Below are positions 25,715 to 35,135 of a DNA stretch of 64,000 bases, piece after piece. Source of the DNA: Hymenobacter metallilatus (GTDB taxonomy: Bacteria; Bacteroidota; Bacteroidia; Cytophagales; Hymenobacteraceae). The stretch spans positions 124,001 to 188,000 of the forward strand of contig NZ_RWIS01000006.1 in NCBI RefSeq assembly GCF_003944705.1, in the 5' to 3' direction. The notes under the pieces were generated by a model. That model made no database searches, was not told where the DNA came from, and was given only the letters and a program-made list of their open reading frames with translations. Within the stretch, counting starts at the first letter, position 1; every line of letters begins with the position of its first letter. A program made the position numbers and the translations under genes.

Positions 25715-26118
25715 AGCGCAACGAAAGCAGACAAGTGGTGAGAAAGAAAGGAAAGGCCGGCAAGATAAGCATGGAATCAGATGTTGAAGGTAGCCCGATG
25801 GTACCTTCAGCAGCTGTGCAACGCTAAACGCCAGATGGCCTGCGAAGTTGCAGGCGCAAGCTACAAGCAGTGTTTGCCCGGACGAAATAGCTCCCGATGG
25901 CGGAGCGCATGGCCGTTTTTTGCAGCTGAATGCGCATCTTTCTCTGCGCCAGGCGTGCTATTAAAAGGCAAGAATACAGTACTCCTCCTTCCCGATAGGA
26001 AGGCTATTTGCTTTCCTGCCAACCAAGGAGTAGTTGCAGTTCCTCCGGCTTGAACGAGGTCAGCTGGCCCGGGTCAGATGCATCATCCTGAACTATTTGT
26101 CCGATCCTAGCCGAGGTG
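25715..26118. other. intergenic stretch without a convincing gene
   Basis: About 400 bases between divergent genes. The only sizeable open frame (25781-26053) has no family resemblance and atypical composition, so it is not called. The right end carries the promoter for the gene at 26175. Confidence 0.5.
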
Positions 26119-26150
26119 TTTGCCAAGCTAGTTAGCGGAAGCTACCTTTG
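26119..26150 (+). promoter_or_regulatory. consensus Bacteroidota promoter
   Basis: TTTG at 26119-26122 and TACCTTTG at 26143-26150 with a 20-base spacer match the primary sigma consensus exactly. Transcription would start near 26157, about 18 bases before the ATG at 26175, which rules out the TTG at 26148 as the start. Confidence 0.65.
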
Positions 26151-26174
26151 CTTAAAAACTTAGCCAGGTTACGC

Positions 26175-26621
26175 ATGGCCACCCGGAAAAAAAGCCCGCA
26201 AACCCTTGTTCTTGACCCCGAATACCCTACTACGGCGGCCTCTCCGGACCACGTTCCGGTTGGGCCCGATGTGGAGTCGGACGTATACTCAGAGGTGGGG
26301 GCCGCTCTGTGCCCGAACTGTGGTGAGCTGCTGGCCTGGCACGAGGAGCCGTGCCGGGTAGTACCGGGTATGGACGTACCGGCAGAAGAGGAGCCTGCGG
26401 CTCAAACCAGCATCATCCCCAGCCCGCCGCCCTCGCGCTTCGCCTATGCCCTCGGCCAACCGGTGCAGCCTGCTCCCGATGCGCCCGCCCGGCCTGTCAT
26501 CTGGCGCGGTCAGCTTAAAGCCCGGGAAGCAGCCGATGGCCTGATTCGCCGCGTCAACGTCTACCGCCTCGATAACGGTTATTGGGACTGTTACTACGAA
26601 ACGGATCTGCAGGCGGCCTAA
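26175..26621 (+). CDS. hypothetical protein with a CPNC motif
   Basis: A 148-residue soluble protein of unknown function. The N-terminus is basic (MATRKKS). A CPNCGELL motif near residue 45 with a further Cys 14 residues on could be a partial zinc knuckle. A Pro/Ala-rich linker follows, and then a conserved-looking C-terminus (LIRRVNVYRLDNGYWDCYYE). It is likely lineage-restricted. Confidence 0.55.
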   Translation: MATRKKSPQTLVLDPEYPTTAASPDHVPVGPDVESDVYSEVGAALCPNCGELLAWHEEPCRVVPGMDVPAEEEPAAQTSIIPSPPPSRFAYALGQPVQPAPDAPARPVIWRGQLKAREAADGLIRRVNVYRLDNGYWDCYYETDLQAA

Positions 26622-26706
26622 GTGCTGCTCCCTCCCGCGCAGTGTCGTATCGTCGGGAAACTTTTGGGCTGGTATCCAGGAGTACCGATTCCCCCAAACG
26701 CAAAAG

Positions 26707-26750
26707 ACCCGGAAACCCACTTTCGCAGCGCGAGAAGCAAGTTTCCGGGT
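26707..26750 (-). terminator. terminator downstream of tRNA-Thr
   Basis: Arms acccggaaac (26707-26716) and gtttccgggt (26741-26750) pair perfectly around a 24-base loop. On the minus strand the stem is followed by CTTTTG. It lies just beyond the 3' end of the tRNA gene. Confidence 0.55.
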
Positions 26751-26770
26751 GTTCCGGTACAGGATGAGTG

Positions 26771-26843
<73 letters not shown>

Positions 26844-26942
26844 ATTCAGGTGGCACAAAAGTAGGAGATGAGCTTGAGTGGGACAAATGTTTCAGGCAAA
26901 TTTTACTTGGATTTTTAGTAACTGGCTGACTCATCGGATTAT

Positions 26943-26978
26943 AAAAAAGGGCTTATCCATATTGGATAAGCCCTTTTC
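26943..26978 (-). terminator. intrinsic terminator after the DUF349 gene
   Basis: Arms aaaagggcttatcc and ggataagccctttt pair perfectly around a 5-base loop. On the minus strand the stem ends in a run of six T. It terminates the DUF349 transcript. Confidence 0.85.
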
Positions 26979-27004
26979 AGTGTCAACCGGTGCTCCGTAG
27001 AGCC

Positions 27005-29332
27005 CTAGCTGCGCACCGCGCGGAGCTGACGCTTAAGACCGTCAATGCGGGTCTGGGCTTCGTTGATACGGCCCTGATACTCCTCTCGGAGCTGACCAGC
27101 ATTTTTGGAGCGCGCAAAGAATTCCAGGTTGGTTTTGAGAGTGGAAATATCGTTTTCCAGCTCATTTATTTCCCGGCGCAACGCCTGTTCTTTCTTGTAC
27201 AGCAGTTGCTGGGAGTCGGGAGAAGATTTCAGCCGCTCAATCTGCAGGGAAAACAGCAAATCGGTGCGCTCCGGATAGGACAGGCCCGGTACCTGGTCCA
27301 GATACTTGCCCATCAGGCTCTGAAACTTCTCCTCGGCCTGACCTGAAGTACGGGCTCCATCAAACCCACGCCATTCCTGCACCTGCTGACGGAAGCCCTC
27401 CAGCGTGCCCGGCTGTTCGGGGCTGAGGGCCGCAATGGCATCGGCCAGTTGCGCAAGGTGCTGGGTTTGCTCCTGGCTAAGCTGCTGGGCGTGCTGCTCC
27501 CGCTGGCGGGTTTCCTCCTTCTTACGGTCAAAAAAGGAGTCGCAGGCCGTCCGGAACCGGTTCCATACTTTGTCTGATTGTTTTTCGGGTACCCGGCCAA
27601 TCAGCTTCCAGTCCTTCTGCAGGCGGATAACGGTTTCGCGGGCCTCCTCCCAGTTTGGATTCTGCAGAGCAGCTTCGGCCTGTTCGCAGAGTTCCAGCTT
27701 ACGCTTCAGGTTCGTGTTTTTCTCCTCGTCCAGCGCTTTAAAGAACTGGTTTTTCTTCTGAAAAAAGCCCTTGTACGCCCCCCAGAACTGCTTGTTGAGG
27801 TGTTCGGCTTTATCCCGGGGGACAAGGCCGGCGGCATCCCAGGCTTCTTTCAGCTTCTGCAGCTCGTCGGTTTTGCTGCGCCACTCGTTCACCCGTTCCG
27901 TATGAAACTCCCCAAAGGGGCGTAGCTGCTCCAGCAGGGCCGTTTTGCGCTCCAGGTTGCTGTTCTCCTGCGTCTGGCGGGCCGATAGAAACTCCTGTTT
28001 GCGGTTGTGAACCTGCTCCGAGGCCTGCAGAAAGCGCTGCCAGAGGGTTTCACGCTGCTCATTGGGCACGGGGCCAATATGCTTCCATTCCTCGTGCAGC
28101 TGGCGTAGCTCCTGTAGCGCTTTGTTAATGCTGGGTTGCTGCTGCAGGGCGTCGGCCCGGGTAATGAGGCCCTCCTTGGCTTCGAGGTTGCGGCGGCGGT
28201 CCAGCTCTTTCATCTCGAAGAACAGGCCGCGGTTATTGTAATAAATGTCGAGCAGCGCGTGGTAACTGTTCCACAGCTCCTGGGCATCCTTCTGGGGTAC
28301 CGGGCCGGTGGCCTTCCAGTCGTTTTGCAAGGCCTTGATGCGGGCCGAGCTGTCCTTGGTTTCCGCCGATTCTACCAGAGTACGCAGCTGGGAAAGCAGG
28401 TACTGTTTGTGGGCCAGGTTTTTGTCCCGCTGCTCGTTTTCTGCCTTGGTGTCGCGGGCCCGGGTTTCCCGAAAATCGTGCAGTGCTTTGGTTAGTTCGG
28501 CATGGCCCGTGGGGCCGGTGTAGGCAAACTCATCCGGCTGACCACCCTCTTCCTGAAACCGCTGCCGGGCCGCCGTGCGGTCTGCCTGAAGGTGGGTTTC
28601 GTACTGCCGGTGCAGGTCAACGATTTGCTTGCGGTTCTGGCGGGCATCGGGGCGGCGCAGCAAGCCCAGCAGGTGGCTAGCCTGGGCAGGCAGATCCAGG
28701 GCGCTGAAGTCCACGGCGGGTACTTCCGGAATGTATTCCTCTTCTTCCTCAGTGGCTTCAGTAGCCGCCGCATCCGAGGAGGTTGGCAAGGATCCTACGT
28801 CCGGAGCCTTTTCCAGGCTGGTTTCCAGGGAGTCAGTAGCCGTTAGCTCAACTACGGGCGTTACGTGGGGCGCTTCGGGCTCCGGGGCGGCAGCGGACTC
28901 CTGGGCCACTGGTGCCTCCGGGGCGGGCTCTTGCCCGGCCTCTGGAGCAGAAGCAGTAGGCTGGGGGGCCGAAGTGGCCTGGTTTTCGGCCGGTGTGGTA
29001 GTGCCGTAGTGGGCCATAGCCCGGGCTTCGCCCGCCGAATGAAGGTCCTCGGAAGGTGCTTCGGCGGGTACGTGCGCTACCGACTTGGTTGTTGCCACGG
29101 CTTCGGGGGTATCTGCATCGGACCCGTGGGAGGCGGCAGCCGGCTCGGCAGTACCGGCCCCACTGGGCTCGGCGGGCAGGGGCGGCGTGCCCTGGGCCGG
29201 GTGCTCGGTTATGTCGTCGGGGGTATTCTGGCGGGAACGGATTTCGGCCAGGCGGCGCTCCAGAATGTGTTGTGGTGACTCGCCAGGATTGGGCGAGTTG
29301 GCGGGGGCGGGGGTATCTTGGTCAGGTAGCAT
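27005..29332 (-). CDS. DUF349 repeat protein
   Basis: A 775-residue protein. The first ~220 residues are low-complexity, rich in Pro/Ala/Glu/Thr and probably disordered. From about residue 230 to 690 it contains at least five DUF349 repeats, each a helical unit of about 70-80 residues with a W+..G.VP pattern (for example WKATGPVPQKDAQELWNSYH, WKHIGPVPNEQRETLW, WDAAGLVPRDKAEHLN, WKLIGRVPEKQSDKVWNRF). A C-terminal coiled coil follows. The ATG at 29332 is preferred over a TTG two codons upstream. The function of DUF349 proteins is poorly defined. Confidence 0.88.
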   Translation of the reverse strand: MLPDQDTPAPANSPNPGESPQHILERRLAEIRSRQNTPDDITEHPAQGTPPLPAEPSGAGTAEPAAASHGSDADTPEAVATTKSVAHVPAEAPSEDLHSAGEARAMAHYGTTTPAENQATSAPQPTASAPEAGQEPAPEAPVAQESAAAPEPEAPHVTPVVELTATDSLETSLEKAPDVGSLPTSSDAAATEATEEEEEYIPEVPAVDFSALDLPAQASHLLGLLRRPDARQNRKQIVDLHRQYETHLQADRTAARQRFQEEGGQPDEFAYTGPTGHAELTKALHDFRETRARDTKAENEQRDKNLAHKQYLLSQLRTLVESAETKDSSARIKALQNDWKATGPVPQKDAQELWNSYHALLDIYYNNRGLFFEMKELDRRRNLEAKEGLITRADALQQQPSINKALQELRQLHEEWKHIGPVPNEQRETLWQRFLQASEQVHNRKQEFLSARQTQENSNLERKTALLEQLRPFGEFHTERVNEWRSKTDELQKLKEAWDAAGLVPRDKAEHLNKQFWGAYKGFFQKKNQFFKALDEEKNTNLKRKLELCEQAEAALQNPNWEEARETVIRLQKDWKLIGRVPEKQSDKVWNRFRTACDSFFDRKKEETRQREQHAQQLSQEQTQHLAQLADAIAALSPEQPGTLEGFRQQVQEWRGFDGARTSGQAEEKFQSLMGKYLDQVPGLSYPERTDLLFSLQIERLKSSPDSQQLLYKKEQALRREINELENDISTLKTNLEFFARSKNAGQLREEYQGRINEAQTRIDGLKRQLRAVRS

Positions 29333-29382
29333 ACTCAATCGGCAGGATGGCCTTGCCAGCGGGCAAGGCAGGTGGTGAGGCG

Positions 29383-29949
29383 TTAATTCAGGCGGGGGTC
29401 AGGGGGGTAGTTGGACAGCATCCGGTAGCGGCCGCCTTTTTCCCGCAAAATGGATTGCCAGAAGGCATCGGTGGTCAAAGTAAATACTTTCGCGGCAGCA
29501 TTGGGCTGCACAATCCAGACATTTTGCCGGACTTCTTCGGCCAGCTGGCCGGCCGTCCAGCCCGAATACCCCACGTACAGGCGGACGCTCTCGGGAGCTA
29601 CCTGCCCGCTGATGAGCTGTTCCAGTAAGCGGGCGAAGTCGCCGCCCCAGTACACCTCGTCGCCGACGTGCTGGGCCTGGGCCAGGTCAGGTTGCTGATG
29701 CAGGTAGTGCAGAGTGTCGGGTTGAACGGGGCCGCCAATGCCCAAGGGAATCCGGGCGGCCGGCAATGCGCTGCCACCCGGCAGCTCCAGCACGTCGCCC
29801 AGCTGCAGGGTGGCCGGGCGGTTCAGCACCAGGCCAAACGAGCCCTCTTCCTCGGCATGGCTACAGAGCAGCACCACAGTACGCTCGAAGTTGGGGTCGC
29901 CCAGGAAGGGCTGGGAAATCAGCAGGCTACCAGGACGAAGACGGGACAT
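29383..29949 (-). CDS. YqgE/AlgH family protein
   Basis: A 188-residue cytoplasmic protein of the UPF0301 family. The N-terminus [22 protein letters not shown] and the [19 protein letters not shown] segment are diagnostic. The C-terminal half has [11 protein letters not shown] with the family's Trp/Gly/Gln. The biochemical role is unsettled. It is a single gene upstream of and cooriented with the DUF349 gene. Confidence 0.9.
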   Translation of the reverse strand: MSRLRPGSLLISQPFLGDPNFERTVVLLCSHAEEEGSFGLVLNRPATLQLGDVLELPGGSALPAARIPLGIGGPVQPDTLHYLHQQPDLAQAQHVGDEVYWGGDFARLLEQLISGQVAPESVRLYVGYSGWTAGQLAEEVRQNVWIVQPNAAAKVFTLTTDAFWQSILREKGGRYRMLSNYPPDPRLN

Positions 29950-30207
29950 AAGCGGCAGAGAATAAGGGGCAGGCGCGAACAGCAGGCAACAGGAGTAAGT
30001 ACGGAAAAGATTCGGACTGCGCCTTGCCGGCGCTACCGGAAGCCTGGTAGCAGTACGACGGGGAGGGGGGGCTGGGTTCCGCTGCCCGCCATCATTTATA
30101 CTACCTTGCAGCCGGAAGTAGCCGAAGCCAGCCTGCCCAAGCCGGGTTCGGGCCCGCCCAGGTTGTTTCTGCTCACCCGTTCAATATTCTCATTCCTGCC
30201 CCGCCCT

Positions 30208-30858
30208 ATGACCGACCAACAGCTGGCCGACCTGCGCCAGACGTACTCGCAGCGTACCCTGACCGAAACGGAGGTGCACCCCGATGCCGTGGCCCAATTC
30301 CGGACCTGGCTGGAGGAAGCCCTGCAGGCCCGCCTGGAAGAGCCCACAGCCATGACGCTGGCCACCGTGAATGAAGCCGGCCAGCCCGCTGCCCGTATTG
30401 TGCTGCTCAAAGGCCTGCCCGATGACGCCGGCTTTCTGTTTTTTACCAATTACGATTCGCGCAAGGGACAGGAGCTGGCAACCAGTCCGCTGGCGGCCCT
30501 CACGTTTTTCTGGCCGGGGCTGGAGCGGCAGGTGCGGGTGGAAGGCCGGGTGGAAAAGGCCCCGGAAGCCGTGTCGACGGAGTATTTCCGGAGCCGTCCC
30601 CGGGGTAGTCAGATTGGGGCCTGGGCCTCACCCCAAAGCCAGCCCATCCGGAGCCGGCAGGAGCTGGAGCAGCGGGAGCAGGACATCGAAGCCCGGTTTG
30701 CGGGCCTGGAGGCGTTACCCCGCCCCGATAACTGGGGTGGCTATCTGCTGCGCCCCCAGCGGGTGGAGTTCTGGCAGGGGCGCCCTTCCCGCCTGCACGA
30801 CCGGCTGGTGTACGAGCAGCATCCCGAAGGCTGGAAAATCAGCCGGCTAGCTCCCTGA
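30208..30858 (+). CDS. pdxH: pyridoxamine 5'-phosphate oxidase
   Basis: A 216-residue FMN enzyme that oxidises pyridoxine or pyridoxamine 5'-phosphate to pyridoxal 5'-phosphate in vitamin B6 metabolism. Motifs include [36 protein letters not shown], a [12 protein letters not shown] segment, [14 protein letters not shown] and the C-terminal [17 protein letters not shown] with its Arg/His pair, all canonical. The start at 30208 gives the usual length; the longer upstream frame overlaps the YqgE gene on the other strand. Confidence 0.95.
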   Translation: MTDQQLADLRQTYSQRTLTETEVHPDAVAQFRTWLEEALQARLEEPTAMTLATVNEAGQPAARIVLLKGLPDDAGFLFFTNYDSRKGQELATSPLAALTFFWPGLERQVRVEGRVEKAPEAVSTEYFRSRPRGSQIGAWASPQSQPIRSRQELEQREQDIEARFAGLEALPRPDNWGGYLLRPQRVEFWQGRPSRLHDRLVYEQHPEGWKISRLAP

Positions 30859-30992
30859 GCCAAGCAATCCAATGAGCCTTACGAGTTGACCAGGACACCC
30901 AAAGCTGGCCGCTGTACCGAATACAGTACGGGTCGGCTCGTTGGCACCTGGGTTCTGGCTGCCTGATTTTTCCTTTCTAATCGTATTCCCTT

Positions 30993-32315
30993 TTGGCCGA
31001 AATTCAACCTATCCGCGGCTGGCGCTATAACGCGGAGCTTAGCCGGCAGATTGATGCCTATGTGTCGCCGCTGTTCGATGTGGTATCGGTAAAGCAGCGG
31101 GAAGCTCTCTACCGCAACCCCCTCAATAGTATTCACCTGTCAGTGCCCCGGGGCCAGGACCCCGCCGCCGAGGCCTGTCGCCGCCTGCGGGAGTGGCAGG
31201 AGCAGGGCGTGCTGCGCCAGGATGAACTGCCGGGTATATACGTGTACTACCAGTATTTCCGGCTGCCCGGTAGCTCGCACGAGTACTGCCGTAAAGGCTT
31301 TATGGCGCATATCCGGGCCTACGACTGGGCCGAAAATGTGGTGCTGCGCCACGAGAATACCCTCCCTACTGCCGTAAGCGACCGGGCCGAGTTGCTGGCC
31401 CGCACCGAGTTCCAGACCAGCGCCACCCACGGCCTCTACCGGGACGAGGCCTTTGAGCTGGAGCAGTACATGGATGAGGCCATGCAGAACCCACTTTACC
31501 AGACGGAAGAGGACTACCAGGGGGCCCGCGACGTGCTGGCCGTTATCCAGGATGCCGGCGTTATCCGGCGCTTCCAGCAGGTGCTGGCGGCCCGGGAGGT
31601 TATTCTGGCCGATGGGCACCACCGCTACGAGGGCTCCCTGGCCTACCGCCGGGCCCGGCAAGCAGCGGCCGGAGCGGGCTATACCGGTCAGGAGGCCTGG
31701 AATTTCCACCTCATGTACCTGACCAACGCCGCCGCCGACGACCTGCGCATCCTGCCCACGCACCGGCTGCTGCTGGAGCTGCCCGGGGGCCTTACCGATG
31801 CGGAGCTGCTGGCCCGCCTGGCACCGTATTTTACCCTGCTGCCCCTCGACGACCCCTACGACCTGCCCGAGCGTATTGCGGGGAAACAGTGGGCCTTTGG
31901 GCTGTATCTGGGGGAAGGACAGGTATATAAAATCCGGTTGCGGCCGGAGGTACACCAGTTGCTGGACTGGGAGACAACCTCCGAGGTAAAAGCCCTGGAT
32001 CTGACGGTGCTGCACTATTTCGTGCTGGAAAAAGCGCTGGGGATAGTGGGGCCGGAGCAGCAGCGCCAGTGGACCGGCGTGGCTTACGTGCGCAACTTTC
32101 CCGAATGTCTGACCCGCGTGGACCGGGGCGAGGCCCGGGCGGCTTTCATAACCAACGAGGTAACCATGGAAGAAGTGGAGCGGGTATGCCACTCCGGAGC
32201 GGTGATGCCGCCTAAATCGACGTTTTTTTACCCTAAAACCATTGGTGGCTTCCTGTTTAGCAGCATCCGCGAAACCGAAGCGGCCGCCCCTTTCTATGCA
32301 GTTTTCCGCTCCTGA
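30993..32315 (+). CDS. DUF1015 family protein
   Basis: A 440-residue cytoplasmic protein of the DUF1015 (ParB-like kinase fold) family. Hallmarks are an N-terminal IQPIRGWRYN, SPLFDVVSVKQRE, NPLNSIHLSVPR, then LADGHHRYEGSLAYR near residue 210 and MPPKSTFFYPK near the end. The start is a TTG at 30993; no ATG lies near the conserved N-terminus. It overlaps the maf gene by 20 bases. Some relatives are serine-kinase-like, but the activity here is not shown. Confidence 0.88.
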   Translation: MAEIQPIRGWRYNAELSRQIDAYVSPLFDVVSVKQREALYRNPLNSIHLSVPRGQDPAAEACRRLREWQEQGVLRQDELPGIYVYYQYFRLPGSSHEYCRKGFMAHIRAYDWAENVVLRHENTLPTAVSDRAELLARTEFQTSATHGLYRDEAFELEQYMDEAMQNPLYQTEEDYQGARDVLAVIQDAGVIRRFQQVLAAREVILADGHHRYEGSLAYRRARQAAAGAGYTGQEAWNFHLMYLTNAAADDLRILPTHRLLLELPGGLTDAELLARLAPYFTLLPLDDPYDLPERIAGKQWAFGLYLGEGQVYKIRLRPEVHQLLDWETTSEVKALDLTVLHYFVLEKALGIVGPEQQRQWTGVAYVRNFPECLTRVDRGEARAAFITNEVTMEEVERVCHSGAVMPPKSTFFYPKTIGGFLFSSIRETEAAAPFYAVFRS

Positions 32316-32919
32316 TCCGCCTTTGAACGCTGCCGTTACCCGCCCCCGGCTGGTACTGGCTTCCAACTCGCCCCGCCGCCGGCAGTTGCTCACGGAGCTG
32401 GGATTGGCCTACGAGATACGGCTGCGCGAGGTGGAGGAAAACTTTCCCCCGCAGCTGGTGCGGGCCGAAGTAGCCGAATATCTGGCCGCCCATAAAGCCG
32501 CCGCCTACGCCCCCGATCTGGCTCCCGATGAGCTCGTGGTTACGGCCGATACCATCGTCTGCCTCGGAAACGACGTGCTGAACAAACCCGCCGATGAGGC
32601 CGAGGCCGTGCAGATGCTTCTGCGCCTGCAGGGCCGCGCCCATGATGTGTACACGGGGGTGTGTCTGCTTCACGGCGACGGCCGCCGGGTAGTATTCTCC
32701 GATCAGACCCGCGTGCACTTTCGTCCGCTCAGCTTAGCGGAAATTGAGCATTACGTGCGTCAGTACCGCCCCCTCGATAAAGCCGGTGCCTACGGAGCCC
32801 AGGACTGGATTGGTATGGTAGCCGTCACCCGGCTGGAAGGCTCTTACTTCAACGTGATGGGCCTGCCGGTGCACCGCGTGTGGGAGGAGCTGGTGAAGCT
32901 GGGAGCCGTAGAGGTGTAG
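32296..32919 (+). CDS. maf: Maf family nucleotide pyrophosphatase
   Basis: A 207-residue house-cleaning enzyme that hydrolyses non-canonical or modified nucleoside triphosphates to monophosphates. Signature motifs are LVLASNSPRRRQLL near residue 17, the catalytic-Asp block VVTADTIVCLG and DKAGAYGAQDWIG. The start at 32296 overlaps the DUF1015 frame by 20 bases, which suggests translational coupling. Confidence 0.93.
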   Translation: MQFSAPDPPLNAAVTRPRLVLASNSPRRRQLLTELGLAYEIRLREVEENFPPQLVRAEVAEYLAAHKAAAYAPDLAPDELVVTADTIVCLGNDVLNKPADEAEAVQMLLRLQGRAHDVYTGVCLLHGDGRRVVFSDQTRVHFRPLSLAEIEHYVRQYRPLDKAGAYGAQDWIGMVAVTRLEGSYFNVMGLPVHRVWEELVKLGAVEV

Positions 32920-32930
32920 CGTGCCGTGGT

Positions 32931-33344
32931 ATGGTACTTATACTGTGTATTTTCTCGTTTGCGACGGGCCTGGCTATCTACCAGGCTGTTCAAGGGTATC
33001 AGAGGCAAAAATGGCTGCTCACGGCAGGAATACCAGCTATGGGGCGTTTAGTTGACTGGCAGGTTTCCGGCTCCGGACGCAGCCGGCAGCGTATGGCATT
33101 GGTGGAGTTTCGGACAACCGACGGGGAACTGATTCGAACGGCTACTAACCTGAATACCTCGGCTATTATGGGATACAGTGCCGGCGACGCCCTGCGGGTA
33201 CGCTTCAACGCGCAGCATCCCCAGGAATGCATTATCGATGAGCAGCAGCTGGTACCGCTCTGGTTCAAGCTTACGCTGATAATCCTGCTGTGGCTTTTAT
33301 TTTTCGCCGGGGCTGGCATCATCACGTGGCAGAGCCGCCATTAG
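32931..33344 (+). CDS. DUF3592-like membrane protein
   Basis: A 137-residue protein with an N-terminal helix (MVLILCIFSFATGLAIYQAV), a beta-rich extracytoplasmic or cytoplasmic domain (VEFRTTDGELIRTATN, GDALRVRFNAQHPQEC) and a C-terminal helix (LTLIILLWLLFFAGAGII). The layout and the 'VRFNAQHPQEC' element fit DUF3592. The start 11 bases after maf suggests cotranscription. The function is unknown. Confidence 0.7.
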   Translation: MVLILCIFSFATGLAIYQAVQGYQRQKWLLTAGIPAMGRLVDWQVSGSGRSRQRMALVEFRTTDGELIRTATNLNTSAIMGYSAGDALRVRFNAQHPQECIIDEQQLVPLWFKLTLIILLWLLFFAGAGIITWQSRH

Positions 33345-33349
33345 CTACT

Positions 33350-34000
33350 TTATTCGCCCGAAACCGACAGCTCTGGTAAGGGCTGATGAGGTCGGGCATA
33401 GCCGTAGCGGGCCAGGGGAGTGGCTTCGTAATACGTATCGAGGCCACTGAGGGCTACCGTGCCGGCAGCCGCTAAATCCAGTGAGCCGTCCGCCCGTTGC
33501 ACATCGTTTTCGGGCAGGTACACATGCTCTACGGCCCCAACCAGCAGCACGGTGCCATTCGCTTCGATGGGGAGTTCCTGCACGAGGGTAAGCCCTATGC
33601 GCAGGCGGCTTTCCTGCACGTAGGGGGCAGCAAACCCATCTAGGTACTCGGGGGTTAGCCCGCAGGTCTCAAACTCGGATTCCTCACGGGCAAAGTTAGC
33701 CGATGTGAGATGGGCGGCCCGCATAATTCCCGCGTGCACGTGGTTGAGCGTGTAGGAGCGGGTTGCCCGGATGTTGTCGTAGGAATGGCGCTCCACAGTA
33801 GGTGGGCGCATTACCAGGCCCAGTAAGGCCGGATTTGAGCCCAGGTGCACCACCGAGCTGATAATAGCCAGATTCGTGCGGCCTTGCTCATTGGCGGTGC
33901 CCAGCAGATTGGCGGGCTTGAAGCCGGTAATGGCATTGATGAGATTCAGCCGGTATACTTTTTCCAGGCAGGCAATATCGGCAGCAGTCAGATGAGGCAT
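33350..34000 (-). CDS. flavin reductase-like FMN-binding protein
   Basis: A 216-residue cytoplasmic flavoprotein of the flavin reductase/split beta-barrel family. FMN-binding features include FKPANLLGTANEQGRTNLAI near the N-terminus, LLGLVMRPPTVERHSYDNI and TRSYTLNHV, with H and R residues in the family positions. The substrate is unknown; relatives reduce free flavin or serve monooxygenases. It is convergent with the DUF3592 gene, with a gap of five bases. Confidence 0.85.
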   Translation of the reverse strand: MPHLTAADIACLEKVYRLNLINAITGFKPANLLGTANEQGRTNLAIISSVVHLGSNPALLGLVMRPPTVERHSYDNIRATRSYTLNHVHAGIMRAAHLTSANFAREESEFETCGLTPEYLDGFAAPYVQESRLRIGLTLVQELPIEANGTVLLVGAVEHVYLPENDVQRADGSLDLAAAGTVALSGLDTYYEATPLARYGYARPHQPLPELSVSGE

Positions 34001-34243
34001 AGGGTGAGTACGTGAGAAAGTATCATCCTAACCAGCAGCCGGGCATTTTGTCCGCAGCACATTCGTGCTTTTTCACGCTGGCAGCAGGCCCAAGGAAAGA
34101 AAAATGGCCTGTGTTACAGCCGATGCCCGCACGTAGCGGCTTAGTAAACCATATCCGAAGTGGCTGTACTGTCCCTTTGATTGCCTTATTGCTGTATGCC
34201 TGAATTTATACTTAAAACAAGGATACAAATAATTAGGATGAAT

Positions 34244-34299
34244 AATAAAACACGGGCAATTCGACTAAATTAATTTAGTCGAATTGCCCGTGTTTTATT
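34244..34299 (-). terminator. perfect 56-bp palindrome, terminator of the fasciclin gene
   Basis: Two 28-base arms are exact reverse complements with no loop bases (centre between 34271 and 34272). The core pairs acacgggcaattcgactaaa with its complement. T-rich flanks follow on both strands. It lies 14 bases beyond the fasciclin stop codon. Confidence 0.85.
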
Positions 34300-34312
34300 G
34301 CTTATACGGTGC

Positions 34313-34885
34313 TTAGGGCATCAATACTTTGTCAATTACGTGAATTACGCCATTGCTCTGAATTACGTCGTACGTGGAAATTGTCGAAATATTTCCTTTT
34401 TCATCCACCAGTACCACGTTTTTCGGGCCGTTCATCATGGCTTTCAATGTGCCGCCGCTTACGGTTTTAAGCGTGGCCGTGCCCTTTCCAGCCTTGATGG
34501 CGGCCATAATCTTGTCAGCCGTCATATTGCCGGCTACCACGTGGTAGGTCAGGATTTTGGTGAGAGTAGCTTTGTTCTCCGGCTTCACCAGGCTTTCCAC
34601 CGTGCCAGCGGGCAGGGCATTAAAAGCGGCATTAGTAGGCGCAAATACCGTAAAAGGACCTTTGCCCTGCAAGGTTTCTACCAGGCCGGCGGCCTTTACA
34701 GCAGCTACCAGCGTGGTGTGGTCTTTGGAGTTAACTGCATTTTCAACAATGTTCTTGTTGGGGTACATGGCCTCGCCGCCTACCGAAACAGTGCCGGGCG
34801 TCAGTTTGGCCTGTGCCGAAGCCGCCGTAACAGAAGCCGCGCCGAGCAGGGCCGTAAGAGCGAAGGAAAGCAGGTGCTTTTTCAT
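34313..34885 (-). CDS. fasciclin domain protein, secreted
   Basis: A 190-residue exported protein with a signal peptide (MKKHLLSFALTALLGAASVTAASA) followed by a single FAS1 domain (about residues 45-190). The H1 region is FTVFAPTNAAFNALPAGTVE and the second conserved box is LTYHVVAGNMTADKI; the domain ends NGVIHVIDKVLMP. FAS1 proteins mediate adhesion or matrix interaction. The gene is single and ends in a strong palindromic terminator. About 215 bases upstream to the IS element show no gene. Confidence 0.93.
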   Translation of the reverse strand: MKKHLLSFALTALLGAASVTAASAQAKLTPGTVSVGGEAMYPNKNIVENAVNSKDHTTLVAAVKAAGLVETLQGKGPFTVFAPTNAAFNALPAGTVESLVKPENKATLTKILTYHVVAGNMTADKIMAAIKAGKGTATLKTVSGGTLKAMMNGPKNVVLVDEKGNISTISTYDVIQSNGVIHVIDKVLMP

Positions 34886-35135
34886 GCGTAAGAGAGGGGT
34901 GTAGTGGAACTAAGTTGAGGGCACTTACGCCACTTCTTTCCTCTCCGGATTTACCTGCTTTAAAAAATAATGCAGTCCTGCTGTAACAATGTAAATAAAT
35001 ACCTGAAAATGACGTGAGTATTTTTTATAAATCAGATAATACTTATTTCACTTGGTGCAGCAGAGGTGTGGCTGCCGCCTGTGTAGACTACAGTTAATGG
35101 CGGTGGTCTAAATCGTGGTTTTGCTATCTTGTGTG

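Noticed and set aside
25781..26053. Possible 90-residue gene in the gap before 26175
   Set aside because: No family resemblance, Arg/Cys-rich composition unlike the neighbours and no promoter or ribosome-binding signal.
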